DNA of 64,000 bases from assembly GCF_000523235.1 (NCBI RefSeq), contig NZ_CP006850.1, forward strand, positions 930,001 through 994,000. The letters run 5' to 3'. Positions 27,756 through 37,393 of this stretch are shown here, piece after piece (the stretch's first letter is position 1; the number at the start of each line of letters is the position of its first letter). The translations under genes were made by a program, and so were the position numbers. Source of the stretch: Nocardia nova SH22a (GTDB lineage: Bacteria > Actinomycetota > Actinomycetes > Mycobacteriales > Mycobacteriaceae). The notes beneath the pieces were generated by a model that searched no databases, was not told the DNA's origin, and was given only the letters and a program-made list of their open reading frames with translations.

Positions 27756-30700
27756 ACATTCTCGACGTCGTCGCGCTGTCGCCGTTGCAGCGCGGGCTGT
27801 ACACGGTGAGCTCCCTGGCCCAGGGCGTGGATCCCTATCTCGTCACCTTCGCGGTGCGGGTCGAGGGGCTCACCGATCTTCCCGCGCTGCGGCGGGCGTT
27901 CGACGGTGTGCTGCAACGGTATCCGCACCTCGGTGCGGCCGTGCTCGCCGAGGATGTGCCGCATCCGGTGCTCGTGATCACCTCCGACGCCGAGATCGGC
28001 TGGCGTGAACTGGATCTGCGCGACGCCGCCGATCCGGACGAGGCGGCGCGCGAACTCTATTGGGCGGAGGCGCGCACTCGTATCGATCTCGATCGCGGTC
28101 CGCTGTTCCGGGTGGTGGCCGCCCGGGTCGGCGACAACGACTACGAATTGGTGTGCACCGCACACCACATCGTGGTCGACGGCTGGTCGATCCCGCTGCT
28201 GTTCGCCGATCTGATCGCCCTGCACAGCGGTGCCGGTGCGGCCCTGCCGCCCGCGCCGCCGCTGCGCGAACACGCCGCCTGGCTCGCCACCCGCGACACC
28301 GAGGCTTCCGGGCGCGCCTGGGCCGCGGCACTGGACGGGCTGGCACCCATGGCGATGATCGGCCCGCCCGCCCCCTCCGAACTCGATCTGCCGATCATCG
28401 GCGAGGCCCGGCTGGACCGCACCGCCACCGAGGCGCTGACCTCCTGGGCGCGGGCCAACGGCCTCACCCTCAACACCGTGCTCCAATTGGCCTGGGGCCG
28501 TGTTCTTTCCGGACTCACCGGCCGTGACGACGTGGTCTTCGGACAGACCACCTCCGGCCGCGACGCCTCACTGCCCAATGCCGATCGGCTCGTCGGCGCG
28601 CTGGTCACCACCATCCCCGTCCGGGTACGCCTGGACGACCGCGCTCCCGCCGAGGTGGGCGCACTGCTGCAGCGCACGGTCGCGCAGACCCGCGCGCACG
28701 AATATCTGGGCATCGCCGAGATCACCCGCCAGGCCGGGGCCGGGCAGCTGTTCGACACCCTCCTGGTCTTCGAGAACTCACCCACCGGATCCGTCACCGC
28801 CGCCATGCCCATGGGCGGCGGCGCCACATTGACTCCCCGCCGCGTGGACTCCCCGAGCCACTACCCGCTCGCGGTCGTCCCGGTGGTCGAGAACGGCGAA
28901 CTGATCTGCCGCGTGGAAACCCGCCCGGACGTGCTGACCACCTTCGATCCCGATCGGATGGCGCGGCGTGTCCTCGCGGTCGCTGCCCGGATCACCGACG
29001 CACCACGATGCAGTGCGGTCGACGTACTGCTCCCCGACGAGCCCGCCGCGCTGACCGCGCGCAGCTTGCCGGAGGCGGGACGTGTCGGGACCGCTCCGAC
29101 TGGTGAATCGGCCGCAGCGGCAGCCGATTTCGCTGTGGCCACTGAGAACTACCAGCTCATCGCCACGCGGGACGATGCTGGACGTCGGCCGACCGCCGGG
29201 CTGAGTGGTTCTGTTGCCACGGCCGATGCGCAGACGGCAACCGATGCCGAGGCGCACGGCCCGTCGGGCGCGACCCGCGATGTGGTGGGCCGCGTGACCG
29301 ACGGCCTGTCTCCCGACGCGGTCGATCGAGCCGCGATCGACGTCCGAGTGCCAGACGGCCGACTGATGACCGCCGAGGGCGTTGCGGCTGGTGGGTTCCG
29401 TACGGTTCCGGAGGCGTTGTTCGCGGCGACCGAGGCCGCGTCGGAGACGATTGCCGTGGTCGATGCGCTCGGAACGCATACCTACGACGAATTCGGTTCC
29501 GCGGTACGCACTTTGGCGTCCGGACTCGAATCGTCCGGGGTGCGCCCGGGGGATGCCGTCGCCGTCATGCTGCCGCGCGACCGCCGAGTTCTGCACGCTC
29601 CCTTCGCTGTCGGCTCCACCGGCGCGGTTTGTGTGCACGTCGATCCGGCCACGCCTGCCGACCGCGTGGCCTATCTGCTGACGACCAGTGGCGCCCAGGT
29701 GGTCCTGGCCGATGCCGACCGGGCCGAGTTGCTCGCGGAAGTCCGGGCGCAGGGTGTGCCGTGCCGTCACGGCATACCCGACAACACCGGCCAGCTCAGA
29801 TTTGCCGATGCCGATGTTGCCGACATTGGTGCGCGGGCCGACTCCGGTGTCGTTGCCGAGCGCGGGCCTCACATCGGGTCAGATTCCGATGGTCTGCATC
29901 GCACGGGTCCGCAAGGCGTGCACGGTGATTCGGTGTCTCCGGCCGCCTCGCGCGGGGATGTGCTGCCGGAATCCTCCGGGCGCTCGCAAGCTCCGCGGGG
30001 ATACCCCGATGCCACCTTCTACGTCGTATTCACCTCCGGAACCACCGGCCGCCCCAAGGGTGTCGCGGTCCCGCACCGCGCGCTGCTGGACCATTGGTCC
30101 AACCATGAACGCCGCATCTTCGCCCCCACCTCGGCCGCGCTGGGACGCACGCTGCGGATCGGGCACGGGTGGTCTACCGGGTTCGATGCCGCCTGGCAGC
30201 CCACCGTCGCTCTGCTGAGCGGGCATACCGTGGTGCTCCTCGGTGACGAGGTGCGGACGGATGCCGAGCGGATCGTCGGGGCCATCGGCGAATTCGGGAT
30301 CGATATCTTCGACACCTCGCCGTCGATGCTGAATCGGCTGATCGCGGCGGGGCTGTTCGGTTCCCGGGATGGTGTCGAGACGTGTCCGCTCGCGATTCTG
30401 GCGCTCGGCGGCGAGGCGATCAGCCCGGATACCTGGCGACGCCTGCAAGGGCTGCCGGACACCCGGGTGATCAACTTCTACGGCCCCACCGAAACCACGG
30501 TCGAGGCGCTGATGGCCGATGTGCACGAACACGACGCGCCCACCATCGGGCGGCCCTTCGACGCGATGGTCTCGCACGTCCTCGATCATCGGCTGCGGCC
30601 GGTGCCGCCCGGCGGGCAAGGGGAGCTTTATCTGTCCGGTCCGCAACTCGCTCTCGGCTATCTGGCGCGGCCGGGTACGACCGCCGGTGCGTTCGTGGCG

Positions 30701-32551
30701 GGTGCGTCGGGTGAAAGGCGTTACCGCACCGGCGATCTGGTGCGGCGCGCTGCCGACGGCACGGTCTCCTACGAGGGCCGCATCGACTCGCAGGTGAAGA
30801 TCAACGGCTATCGGGTCGAACCCGACGAGGTGAGCGTCGTCCTGCGTGAACTCGACGGTGTGCGGCACGCCGCGGCACTGGCGTTCACCGACAACGGCCG
30901 GACCCGCCTCGGCGCCCTGGTCGTGGGCGATCGCCCGGTCGCGGGCATCCGATCCGAACTCGCGCGGCGGCTGCCGCAGTTCCTGGTCCCGACCCGCATC
31001 GTCCAGGTCGACGAGATTCCGTTGAACCGCAACGACAAACTCGATGTGCACGCGGCGACGGCGCTGCTGGCCCGTCCGGCGGTCACCGGTGAGGCGGCAC
31101 AACCGCGCACCGATACCGAACGCGCCCTGCTGGCCGTACTCGAGGCGATGAGCGGCGACAACCACTCGCGCATCGGAATCCTGGACAGCCTGGTCGATCT
31201 CGGAATCGACAGTATCGGCGTCATAGATCTGGTGTCCCGGTTGCGCGGTGCGGGATACCGCATCTCGGCACGAGAGGTATTGGCGGCGGCCGATCTTCGC
31301 GATCTGGCCCACCGCCTCGACAATCCGGAAGAGGACGAGGAAACGGCGGCCGAGGTGATCCCCGCCGGTACGGTCCTGCCGCTGACCGCACTGGCACGCG
31401 AGATCATCTCGCACGGCGATTACCGCTATCTGGCCCAGTCCCAGGTCATTTCGCTCGATGCGGCCGCCACCGCGGACTCCGTGATCGAGCGGATCGAGGC
31501 ACTGGCCACCGCACATCCGACGCTGCGCTCACGTCTCGACCTCGCCGAGGATCACCCCGCGCTGATCGTTGGGGAGACCTCCAGCATCGCGGAACTGTTC
31601 GTGGTGGCCGACGAGCACGACGGAACCAGTGCCGCAACCCATCTGGCCGATACCGTCGCCCGCCTCGATCCGGACAGCGGTCGAATGATCGCCGCCACGT
31701 TGCTCACCGGCCCGCGGCCGCGCCTGGTGCTGTCCATCCATCACCTCGCGGTGGATGTGGTGTCCTGGTTGATCCTCGTCGACGATCTGCGGCGGATGGA
31801 GCAGGGACAGCCGCCGTTGAACGAGCATGCGGCCGAACCGGTTACGACGTCTCGAGCTGCCACCCCGCCGACTCTCGGACAAGCTCTGGAGGGCCGGGTC
31901 ACCGATCCGCGTCGCCACCGCGCTCGCCAGGCCGTCCAGCACACGGTCGATCTCGGCCCCGACACCACCGCGGCGCTGCTGCGGCGCTGCTCGGAAACCG
32001 GTGTGACACTGGAGGACATGCTGCTCATGGGCTGCGCGCGGGTCGTCTCCGACACCGGCGACGATTCCGGCCGGATCGCGATCACCCGTGAATCCCACGG
32101 CCGCGCACCCGATGACGAAACCCGCCGGGTCGGCTGGTTCACCGTCGAGGAGACGGTACTGGTGCCGGAGGCCGGGCTCGCCTGGACACCGGATTCGGGC
32201 CCCGCGCCCTTGGACGACCGGACGCTGACCGCCCGCGGGCAGATCCGGCTCAATCATCTGGGTCGTTTCGATGTGCTGCAATTCGGCGATGCGCCCTGGT
32301 CACCGGTGCCGCTACCGGAGCTCAGCGGCGAATTCGGCATCGCCGTCCATCCCGATCTGCCACTACGGTTCACGATCGATGTGAATACTGCTGTGGTGTA
32401 CCGGGATTCCAGACCGTCACTCGTGGCGGTGTTCGATATGAACTCCGCGGTGCTCGACGCGGCCGGAGCGCAGGAGCGCGCGCAGCGCTGGCGGGCCGTC
32501 CTGAGCGAGTTCGCGGCGCCCGAATTTGCGGGCCAGGTAGGAGCAGGGTGA
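27752..32551 (+). CDS. Siderophore NRPS, C-A-T-E, MbtF-like
   Basis: 1599 residues, GTG start overlapping the previous gene. Condensation domain 1-430 begins VVALSPLQRGLYTVSSL with an intact HHIVVDG (138-144). The adenylation domain (~555-1080) has FTSGTTGRPKG, GFDAAWQP (Asp812) and YGPTETT. Its pocket is approximately D-A-Q-D-L-L-F-V-E-K, almost the same as the protein at 50249. The carrier domain is LVDLGIDSIGVID (Ser1154). The epimerisation-type domain (~1190-1599) has [11 protein letters not shown] (His1330), where the usual DG is DV, and a VGWFT motif. A ~125-residue low-complexity C-A linker and a ~60-residue insertion before the A3 motif are absent from the paralogue. It resembles mycobacterial MbtF, which loads and cyclises the terminal N-hydroxylysine. 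Hydroxylysine or ornithine is the inferred substrate. Confidence 0.88.
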   Translation: MNILDVVALSPLQRGLYTVSSLAQGVDPYLVTFAVRVEGLTDLPALRRAFDGVLQRYPHLGAAVLAEDVPHPVLVITSDAEIGWRELDLRDAADPDEAARELYWAEARTRIDLDRGPLFRVVAARVGDNDYELVCTAHHIVVDGWSIPLLFADLIALHSGAGAALPPAPPLREHAAWLATRDTEASGRAWAAALDGLAPMAMIGPPAPSELDLPIIGEARLDRTATEALTSWARANGLTLNTVLQLAWGRVLSGLTGRDDVVFGQTTSGRDASLPNADRLVGALVTTIPVRVRLDDRAPAEVGALLQRTVAQTRAHEYLGIAEITRQAGAGQLFDTLLVFENSPTGSVTAAMPMGGGATLTPRRVDSPSHYPLAVVPVVENGELICRVETRPDVLTTFDPDRMARRVLAVAARITDAPRCSAVDVLLPDEPAALTARSLPEAGRVGTAPTGESAAAAADFAVATENYQLIATRDDAGRRPTAGLSGSVATADAQTATDAEAHGPSGATRDVVGRVTDGLSPDAVDRAAIDVRVPDGRLMTAEGVAAGGFRTVPEALFAATEAASETIAVVDALGTHTYDEFGSAVRTLASGLESSGVRPGDAVAVMLPRDRRVLHAPFAVGSTGAVCVHVDPATPADRVAYLLTTSGAQVVLADADRAELLAEVRAQGVPCRHGIPDNTGQLRFADADVADIGARADSGVVAERGPHIGSDSDGLHRTGPQGVHGDSVSPAASRGDVLPESSGRSQAPRGYPDATFYVVFTSGTTGRPKGVAVPHRALLDHWSNHERRIFAPTSAALGRTLRIGHGWSTGFDAAWQPTVALLSGHTVVLLGDEVRTDAERIVGAIGEFGIDIFDTSPSMLNRLIAAGLFGSRDGVETCPLAILALGGEAISPDTWRRLQGLPDTRVINFYGPTETTVEALMADVHEHDAPTIGRPFDAMVSHVLDHRLRPVPPGGQGELYLSGPQLALGYLARPGTTAGAFVAGASGERRYRTGDLVRRAADGTVSYEGRIDSQVKINGYRVEPDEVSVVLRELDGVRHAAALAFTDNGRTRLGALVVGDRPVAGIRSELARRLPQFLVPTRIVQVDEIPLNRNDKLDVHAATALLARPAVTGEAAQPRTDTERALLAVLEAMSGDNHSRIGILDSLVDLGIDSIGVIDLVSRLRGAGYRISAREVLAAADLRDLAHRLDNPEEDEETAAEVIPAGTVLPLTALAREIISHGDYRYLAQSQVISLDAAATADSVIERIEALATAHPTLRSRLDLAEDHPALIVGETSSIAELFVVADEHDGTSAATHLADTVARLDPDSGRMIAATLLTGPRPRLVLSIHHLAVDVVSWLILVDDLRRMEQGQPPLNEHAAEPVTTSRAATPPTLGQALEGRVTDPRRHRARQAVQHTVDLGPDTTAALLRRCSETGVTLEDMLLMGCARVVSDTGDDSGRIAITRESHGRAPDDETRRVGWFTVEETVLVPEAGLAWTPDSGPAPLDDRTLTARGQIRLNHLGRFDVLQFGDAPWSPVPLPELSGEFGIAVHPDLPLRFTIDVNTAVVYRDSRPSLVAVFDMNSAVLDAAGAQERAQRWRAVLSEFAAPEFAGQVGAG

Positions 32552-32573
32552 CAACTATGGGAGGGACGAACCG

Positions 32574-34460
32574 ATGACGGTCGACACCGAGCCGGTCGAG
32601 ACGCAGGACACCGCTGCGACCCCGGCCGAGCCGTTACAGCCCGACAAGGTGGCGCTCAAACAGCAGAAACGCGCCGACGGCCTCGCGCGCAAGCAGGTTC
32701 TGGCACCGGTCAACAGCACACTGACCTGGGCGAGCCTGGTGACCGTGCTGTCGTCGATCTGTTCGGTGGTCCCGTTCATTCTGATCGTCGAGGCCTGCCG
32801 CGAACTGCTCGCGAAACCGATCGACACCGGCAAGGTCTGGTGGCTGGTGATCGCGGCCGTCCTCGTGCTCGTTCTGCGGGGTCTGCTGCAGGTGGTGTCG
32901 CTGGTCTGGACGCATTCGGTGGACGCGTCGTTCCAGCTGAGCCTGCGGCAGACGCTGGCCGCCAAGCTCACCCGGGTGCCGCTGGGCTGGTTCACCGATC
33001 GCAGCTCCGGCGAGGTCAAGAAATTCCTCCAGGACGATGTGGAGGCGCTGCACTATCTGGTGGCGCACGCGCGGCTGGAGTTCGTCGGCGCGGTCACCGT
33101 CCAATTGGTCGCGCTGATCTACCTCTTCACGGTCGATTGGCGGTTGTCGCTGATCCTGCTAGTGCCGCTGTTCCTCTACACCCGCGGCCTGGCGGCCATG
33201 ATGGGCAAGGAGCACGCGGCGCGGTTCGTGGCCTTCAACACCAGCGAACGCGCCATCGAGCAGTCCATCATCGAATTCGTCGACGGCATCCAGGTGGTGC
33301 GGGCATTCGGCCGGGCGCGCAAGGCGCACGGCACCTTCCAGCGCGCGGTGGACAACACCGCCGAAAGCCTGCTGGCGTGGAAGACGCCGATGACCAAACT
33401 GCAGTCGGCCTCCGAACTGTTCCTGACCCCGGTGCTGCTGATGCTGATCGTGGTCGTCGCCGGACTCGGATTCGCCGATCTGGGCTGGATGGACGCGGTC
33501 GACATCCTGCCGTTCCTGCTGCTCGGAATCGGTTTGGGCGCCGCGTTGCTCGGTATCGGATTCGGTGGTCAGGCACTGCGCGAGGGCGCTGCGGCCGCGC
33601 TGCGACTGCACCAGCTGCAGCAGACGCCGGAACTGGAGGTGCGGTCGGACGCTCCGGTCGCCGAGACCTCCAGCACCGGTCTCGCCGTGCGCTTCGAGAA
33701 CGTCAGCTTCGGCTATCGCGCCGATCGAACCGTGTTGCGGGAGCTGGACTTCGAGCTCGCACCGGGCACGATCACCGCGCTCGTCGGCCCCAGCGGTTCC
33801 GGAAAGTCCACGCTGGCCCGGCTGCTGCCGCGCTTCTACGACGTGACCGAGGGCCGGATCACCATCGGCGGCAAGGACGTCCGGGACTTCTCCACCGAGG
33901 AGCTCTATCGCACAGTGGGATTCGTTCTCCAGGACGTGCGGATGATCCGCGGGACGATCCGCGAGAACATCGCCCTGGCCCGGCCGGACGCCGACGCCGA
34001 GACCATCGAGCGGGCGGCCCGCGCCGCGCAGATCCACGAACGCATCCTGGAACTGCCGCGCGGATACGACTCCGAGATCGGCGTCGACGCAATGCTGTCC
34101 GGCGGTGAGGCGCAACGGTTGTCGATCGCGCGCACCCTGCTCGCCGACACCCCGATCCTGGTGCTCGACGAGGCCACCGCCTTCGCCGATCCGGAATCGG
34201 AGGCCGCGGTGCAGGACGCACTGGCGGTGCTGGTCGCCGGTCGCACGGTGCTGGTGATCGCGCATCGCCTGCACACCATCACCGGTGTGCATCGCATTCT
34301 GGTGCTGGACGAGGGCGCTGTCGCCGAATCCGGTGATCACGCGAGCCTGGCGCAGGCCGGTGGGCTCTATCAACGTTTGTGGGAACAGAACGAGGCGTCT
34401 ATCGGGGTGCTCGGCGAGTCCCCGGTGGCGGCCCGTGCTGCGGAAGGGGAACTCCGGTGA
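32574..34460 (+). CDS. irtA: IrtA-like ABC transporter subunit (membrane plus ATPase, no SID domain)
   Basis: 628 residues. An exporter-type fold has six membrane helices (~55-350), then a nucleotide-binding domain: Walker A GPSGSGKST (~405), a VGFVLQDV Q-loop, signature LSGGEAQR (~508), Walker B ILVLDEAT and the H-loop AHRL. In mycobacteria IrtA/IrtB is an importer of mycobactin despite its exporter fold, and IrtA carries an N-terminal siderophore-interacting flavin domain. Here residues 1-45 are only a short polar tail, so that domain is missing. A standalone equivalent is encoded at 39759-40457. The gene follows the NRPS by 22 bases behind GGGAGGGAC and overlaps irtB. Confidence 0.88.
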   Translation: MTVDTEPVETQDTAATPAEPLQPDKVALKQQKRADGLARKQVLAPVNSTLTWASLVTVLSSICSVVPFILIVEACRELLAKPIDTGKVWWLVIAAVLVLVLRGLLQVVSLVWTHSVDASFQLSLRQTLAAKLTRVPLGWFTDRSSGEVKKFLQDDVEALHYLVAHARLEFVGAVTVQLVALIYLFTVDWRLSLILLVPLFLYTRGLAAMMGKEHAARFVAFNTSERAIEQSIIEFVDGIQVVRAFGRARKAHGTFQRAVDNTAESLLAWKTPMTKLQSASELFLTPVLLMLIVVVAGLGFADLGWMDAVDILPFLLLGIGLGAALLGIGFGGQALREGAAAALRLHQLQQTPELEVRSDAPVAETSSTGLAVRFENVSFGYRADRTVLRELDFELAPGTITALVGPSGSGKSTLARLLPRFYDVTEGRITIGGKDVRDFSTEELYRTVGFVLQDVRMIRGTIRENIALARPDADAETIERAARAAQIHERILELPRGYDSEIGVDAMLSGGEAQRLSIARTLLADTPILVLDEATAFADPESEAAVQDALAVLVAGRTVLVIAHRLHTITGVHRILVLDEGAVAESGDHASLAQAGGLYQRLWEQNEASIGVLGESPVAARAAEGELR

Positions 34461-36187
34461 TCAGGAAGATCTTCGCGCTCGTTCCGCCGGAGCTGCGCCG
34501 CTACATCCCGCGCCACCTGGCCTTGATCGCGTTCGGGTCACTGGGCCAGATCGCGGCCTATCTGCTGTTGATTCCCGTGCTGCAGGCGCTGTTCGACGGT
34601 GATTTCGGCCGGGCCTGGCGGTGGACGGCGTGGCTGGCGGTCGCGGTGATCGTGGCGTCGGTGTGCACCTATCAGCAACTGCTGGTCGGTCTGCGGATCG
34701 GTGTCGGCATGATGCGCGGCGTGCAGACGCGCCTCGGCGATCATCTGAGCACGTTGCCGCTGGGCTGGTTCGCCACCGCCAACGCCGGATCCATTTCGCG
34801 GATGGTCGTCGGCGGGGTGCGCGAGATCATGGGTGTGGTCAACTATCTGCTCGCGCCGGTGGTGACCGCGGTCCTCGTGCCGGTCGGCGTCGCGATCGGC
34901 GTGCTGTTCATCGACTGGCCGGTCGCACTCGCGATGCTGATCAGCCTGCCGATCCTGCTGCTGGTGAGCAATTGGGCCAACAACAGCTACACCCGCGCCG
35001 ACCGGGGGCTCGATGCCGCTGCGGTGGAAGCGAATTCGCGGGTCGTGGAGTTCGCGCAGGCGCAGCCGGTGCTGCGGGCCTTCGGTGCGGTCGGCGCCGG
35101 TAACCGCGCGCTGAATCGGGCATTGGAAGCGCAACGCGGCGCCGCGCGCCGGATGATCGCGGCCAGCGTTCCCGGCCTCATGGTCTTCGCCTTGTGCGTG
35201 CAGATCGTGTTCCTGGTCGTCGTGGCCGTGATCGTGGGCCGGGGGACCGGCGGTGACCTGTCGATTCCCGTCACGATCGCGCTGATCGCGGTGACCGCCA
35301 GGTTCATCGAGCCGATCAACCGCGCCGCCCAGCTGAGCACCGCGATCCGCAGTGCCGGTGACGCCGCCGAGCGCATCACCGATTTCCTGGCCGAACACGA
35401 TCTGGCCGAGGCCACCGAGCCGGTGACGCCCGGACCGGCCGAGATCGTCTTCGACAAGGTCGAATTCGGTTACCGCGAAGGCGAGAAGGTCATCGACGAG
35501 GTGTCCTTCACCGTCCCCAGCGGCACCACCACGGCCATCGTCGGCCCCTCCGGCGGCGGCAAGACCACCCTGCTGAAACTGGCCTCGAGGTTCTACGACG
35601 TCGGCTCCGGAAGTATCACCGTCGGCGGCCACGATGTGCGCCGCCAGCCGTCGGAGACCCTGCTGCGTCAGGTGTCGCTGGTCTTCCAGGACGTCTACCT
35701 GTTCAACGAGACCGTCTCCGACAACATCCGCATCGGCAATCCCGACGCCACCGACGAACAGGTCCGCCGGGCCGCCGAGATCGCCCGGGTGGACGAGATC
35801 GTCGAACACCTCCCCGAAGGCTGGGACGCCGCCGTCGGCGAGGGTGGCGCGGCCCTGTCCGGCGGTGAGCGCCAACGAGTTTCGATCGCCCGCGCCTTGC
35901 TCAAGGACGCCCCGATCGTCCTGCTCGACGAGGCCACCAGCGCCCTCGACCCCCACAGCGAGGCGGCGGTGGTCCGCGGTATCCACGAACTGACTCGCGA
36001 CAAAACCGTCGTGGTAGTGGCCCACCGCCTGTCCACCATCGCCCACGCCGACCAGATCCTGTTCGTCGAGGGCGGCAAGATCGCCGAACGCGGAACCCAC
36101 GCGGAGCTACTGGAACTGGGCGGCCGCTACGCCCACTTCTGGTCCGAGCGTTCGCGTGCGACGGGGTGGCACCTGGTCGACGCCTGA
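34457..36187 (+). CDS. irtB: IrtB-like ABC transporter subunit
   Basis: 576 residues, GTG start overlapping the irtA stop (GTGA); a longer upstream frame is out of context. It is an exporter-type half transporter: six helices over ~20-310, then an ATPase domain with Walker A GPSGGGKTT (~363), Q-loop VSLVFQDV, signature LSGGERQR (~467), IVLLDEATSALD and AHRLSTI. It forms the expected heterodimer with the preceding subunit for uptake of the ferric siderophore. A strong hairpin terminator lies 13 bases after the stop, closing siderophore half A. Confidence 0.9.
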   Translation: MIRKIFALVPPELRRYIPRHLALIAFGSLGQIAAYLLLIPVLQALFDGDFGRAWRWTAWLAVAVIVASVCTYQQLLVGLRIGVGMMRGVQTRLGDHLSTLPLGWFATANAGSISRMVVGGVREIMGVVNYLLAPVVTAVLVPVGVAIGVLFIDWPVALAMLISLPILLLVSNWANNSYTRADRGLDAAAVEANSRVVEFAQAQPVLRAFGAVGAGNRALNRALEAQRGAARRMIAASVPGLMVFALCVQIVFLVVVAVIVGRGTGGDLSIPVTIALIAVTARFIEPINRAAQLSTAIRSAGDAAERITDFLAEHDLAEATEPVTPGPAEIVFDKVEFGYREGEKVIDEVSFTVPSGTTTAIVGPSGGGKTTLLKLASRFYDVGSGSITVGGHDVRRQPSETLLRQVSLVFQDVYLFNETVSDNIRIGNPDATDEQVRRAAEIARVDEIVEHLPEGWDAAVGEGGAALSGGERQRVSIARALLKDAPIVLLDEATSALDPHSEAAVVRGIHELTRDKTVVVVAHRLSTIAHADQILFVEGGKIAERGTHAELLELGGRYAHFWSERSRATGWHLVDA

Positions 36188-36197
36188 TCGGAATCAG

Positions 36198-36245
36198 CTG
36201 CGGGCCCGGTCTTTTCGCACAGTCGAAAGGACCGGGCCCGAGCTG
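36198..36245 (+). repeat. Dispersed terminator-like repeat, copy 1
   Basis: The 48 bases here match 36863-36910 at 40 positions, including the bases around the stem and loop. This copy forms the irtB terminator. Confidence 0.7.
36201..36240 (+). terminator. Hairpin terminator after irtB
   Basis: CGGGCCCGGTCTTTTCG (36201-36217) pairs with CGAAAGGACCGGGCCCG (36224-36240), with one G-U pair and a 6-base loop. The stem is 17 base pairs. A related copy occurs at 36863-36910. Confidence 0.85.
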
Positions 36246-36332
36246 TATCCAGGGCGCAACCAGCCGTCGCGTGTCAATCCAGGCGCAGGATCGGATATAC
36301 GGAAGTCTTCCCACATGTCCGTTCGCATTGAC

Positions 36333-36425
36333 TCATGGTTTGCCCCGTCGTTCCGGCAGTACGACCGCGAGAACCAGCACGACCAGTGGCAGACCGACCG
36401 CGATGACTAGTCCGAGTGTGGTCAC
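36333..36425 (-). CDS. Possible 30-residue single-helix membrane peptide
   Basis: GTG start, sequence VTTLGLVIAVGLPLVVLVLAVV followed by LPERRGKP (30 residues). It is one hydrophobic helix with a basic C-terminus. The GTG overlaps the stop of the upstream small gene by 4 bases (GTGA), the same coupling seen at most real junctions in this window, which is the main reason to believe it. Function is unknown; a small partner of the upstream membrane protein is possible. Confidence 0.45.
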   Translation of the reverse strand: MTTLGLVIAVGLPLVVLVLAVVLPERRGKP

Positions 36426-36745
36426 AGTTCGCGACTCGCCGCAGCGGTGGCGCCCGCCTGTAGGGGATACTTCCGCGTGCCGGTGATCAGGTCGGCGACT
36501 TGGGTGATCGCCCACCACGGCGTGCCCGATTCGAGAGTGCCGAGATGCGGGATCACGACCGTGTGTGCGGCGTACTCGAAGGCGTATTGCACGGCGATCA
36601 GCGCGGCCAGCACGGCGAGAGCATCTGTGTGCACGGTATAGACGATCTCCAGCCGGTGCCGCCGCGTCTGTGCTTCGTATACGGCCGGGTCGTGGTCGCT
36701 GTGCAGCAGGGCAATCGCCCGCGTCGATGTGTTCGGTTCTGTCAT
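36422..36745 (-). CDS. Small hypothetical membrane protein
   Basis: 107 residues. A polar N-terminus (MTEPNTSTRAIALLHSDHD) and a basic stretch precede one clear hydrophobic helix (ALAVLAALIAVQYAFEY) and a second weak one. The ribosome-binding site GGAGGAC lies 8 bases before the ATG, which supports it being expressed. It is followed by a 4-base overlap with a 30-residue hydrophobic peptide. No family recognised. Confidence 0.6.
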   Translation of the reverse strand: MTEPNTSTRAIALLHSDHDPAVYEAQTRRHRLEIVYTVHTDALAVLAALIAVQYAFEYAAHTVVIPHLGTLESGTPWWAITQVADLITGTRKYPLQAGATAAASREL

Positions 36746-37119
36746 AGTGCTTGTCCTCCGCGTATCGACATGCCGCGACCGAACGACACGTCCTCGGTTT
36801 GGTCACTTGGTGAGGTCACGATGTACTGGACTGCGAGTCGGAGTCGGGCATGGTGGTTTCGTCTGCGGGCCTGGTTTTTTCGCATAGTCGGAAGGGACGG
36901 GCTCGACCTGTGTTCTCCCATGGACACTGCTCGCATCCGGGGCCGCGACCTTGGACCTGCTCCAGCTCTGGTGCGCGGCTCGCGCGGACTGTGCCGAGTG
37001 AACAGATCGTGCAAACCTCGATGAAAAATCGGGAAATCCCGATATTGCGGCGCGGTTTGCACGGTTAGTTCGGCAGTACGCGGGTCGATTCTTGCGGGTA
37101 GGAGTTGCCGCTGCGGTTC
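36746..37119. other. Intergenic stretch with a terminator-like repeat, no convincing gene
   Basis: About 370 bases. Open frames on both strands cross the hairpin repeat at 36863-36910 and look non-coding. The sequence around 37015-37075 (GGGAAATCCCGATATT and neighbours) is less GC-rich than the surroundings and contains short inverted repeats. Confidence 0.5.
36863..36910 (+). repeat. Dispersed terminator-like repeat, copy 2
   Basis: CTGCGGGCCTGGTTTTTTCG and the following 28 bases match the irtB terminator (36198-36245) at 40 of 48 positions. The stem is partly preserved. No gene reads into it on the plus strand, so it appears to be a moved or duplicated copy. Confidence 0.7.
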
Positions 37120-37392
37120 TCACGGGAAGTTATTGCGCATGGCCCGCTGACGCGAATGCTCCTGGGGTGCCAGTAGTTCGACCCAATACCGATGACGCAC
37201 GGCATCCCACAATCGCGACAGGTCGGGGAATTGGTCACGCATGTACGCCAGATCAGGTGCCGTGGTCGGAGATCCGGCTGACATGAGGGGCGCGTTTTCG
37301 CATGTACGGCGTACCAGCAATATTCGAACGCGGCAGCAGTCGAGTTGCCAGACCGCTTGCCACCCCTCTACTTCGGTGCGGAATCCGTCCAT
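37120..37392 (-). CDS. Small hypothetical protein
   Basis: 90 residues from an ATG at 37392 that starts one base after the stop of the preceding small gene (TGAAATG). It begins MDGFRTEVEGWQAVWQLDCC and contains a helical DLAYMRDQFPDLSRLWDAVR segment. The coupling to the gene upstream supports it. Function unknown. Confidence 0.55.
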   Translation of the reverse strand: MDGFRTEVEGWQAVWQLDCCRVRILLVRRTCENAPLMSAGSPTTAPDLAYMRDQFPDLSRLWDAVRHRYWVELLAPQEHSRQRAMRNNFP

Positions 37393-37393
37393 T

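Noticed and set aside
36803..37123. 106-codon minus-strand frame after the small gene at 37120
   Set aside because: It passes through the terminator-like repeat, has no protein-like pattern and no ribosome-binding site.
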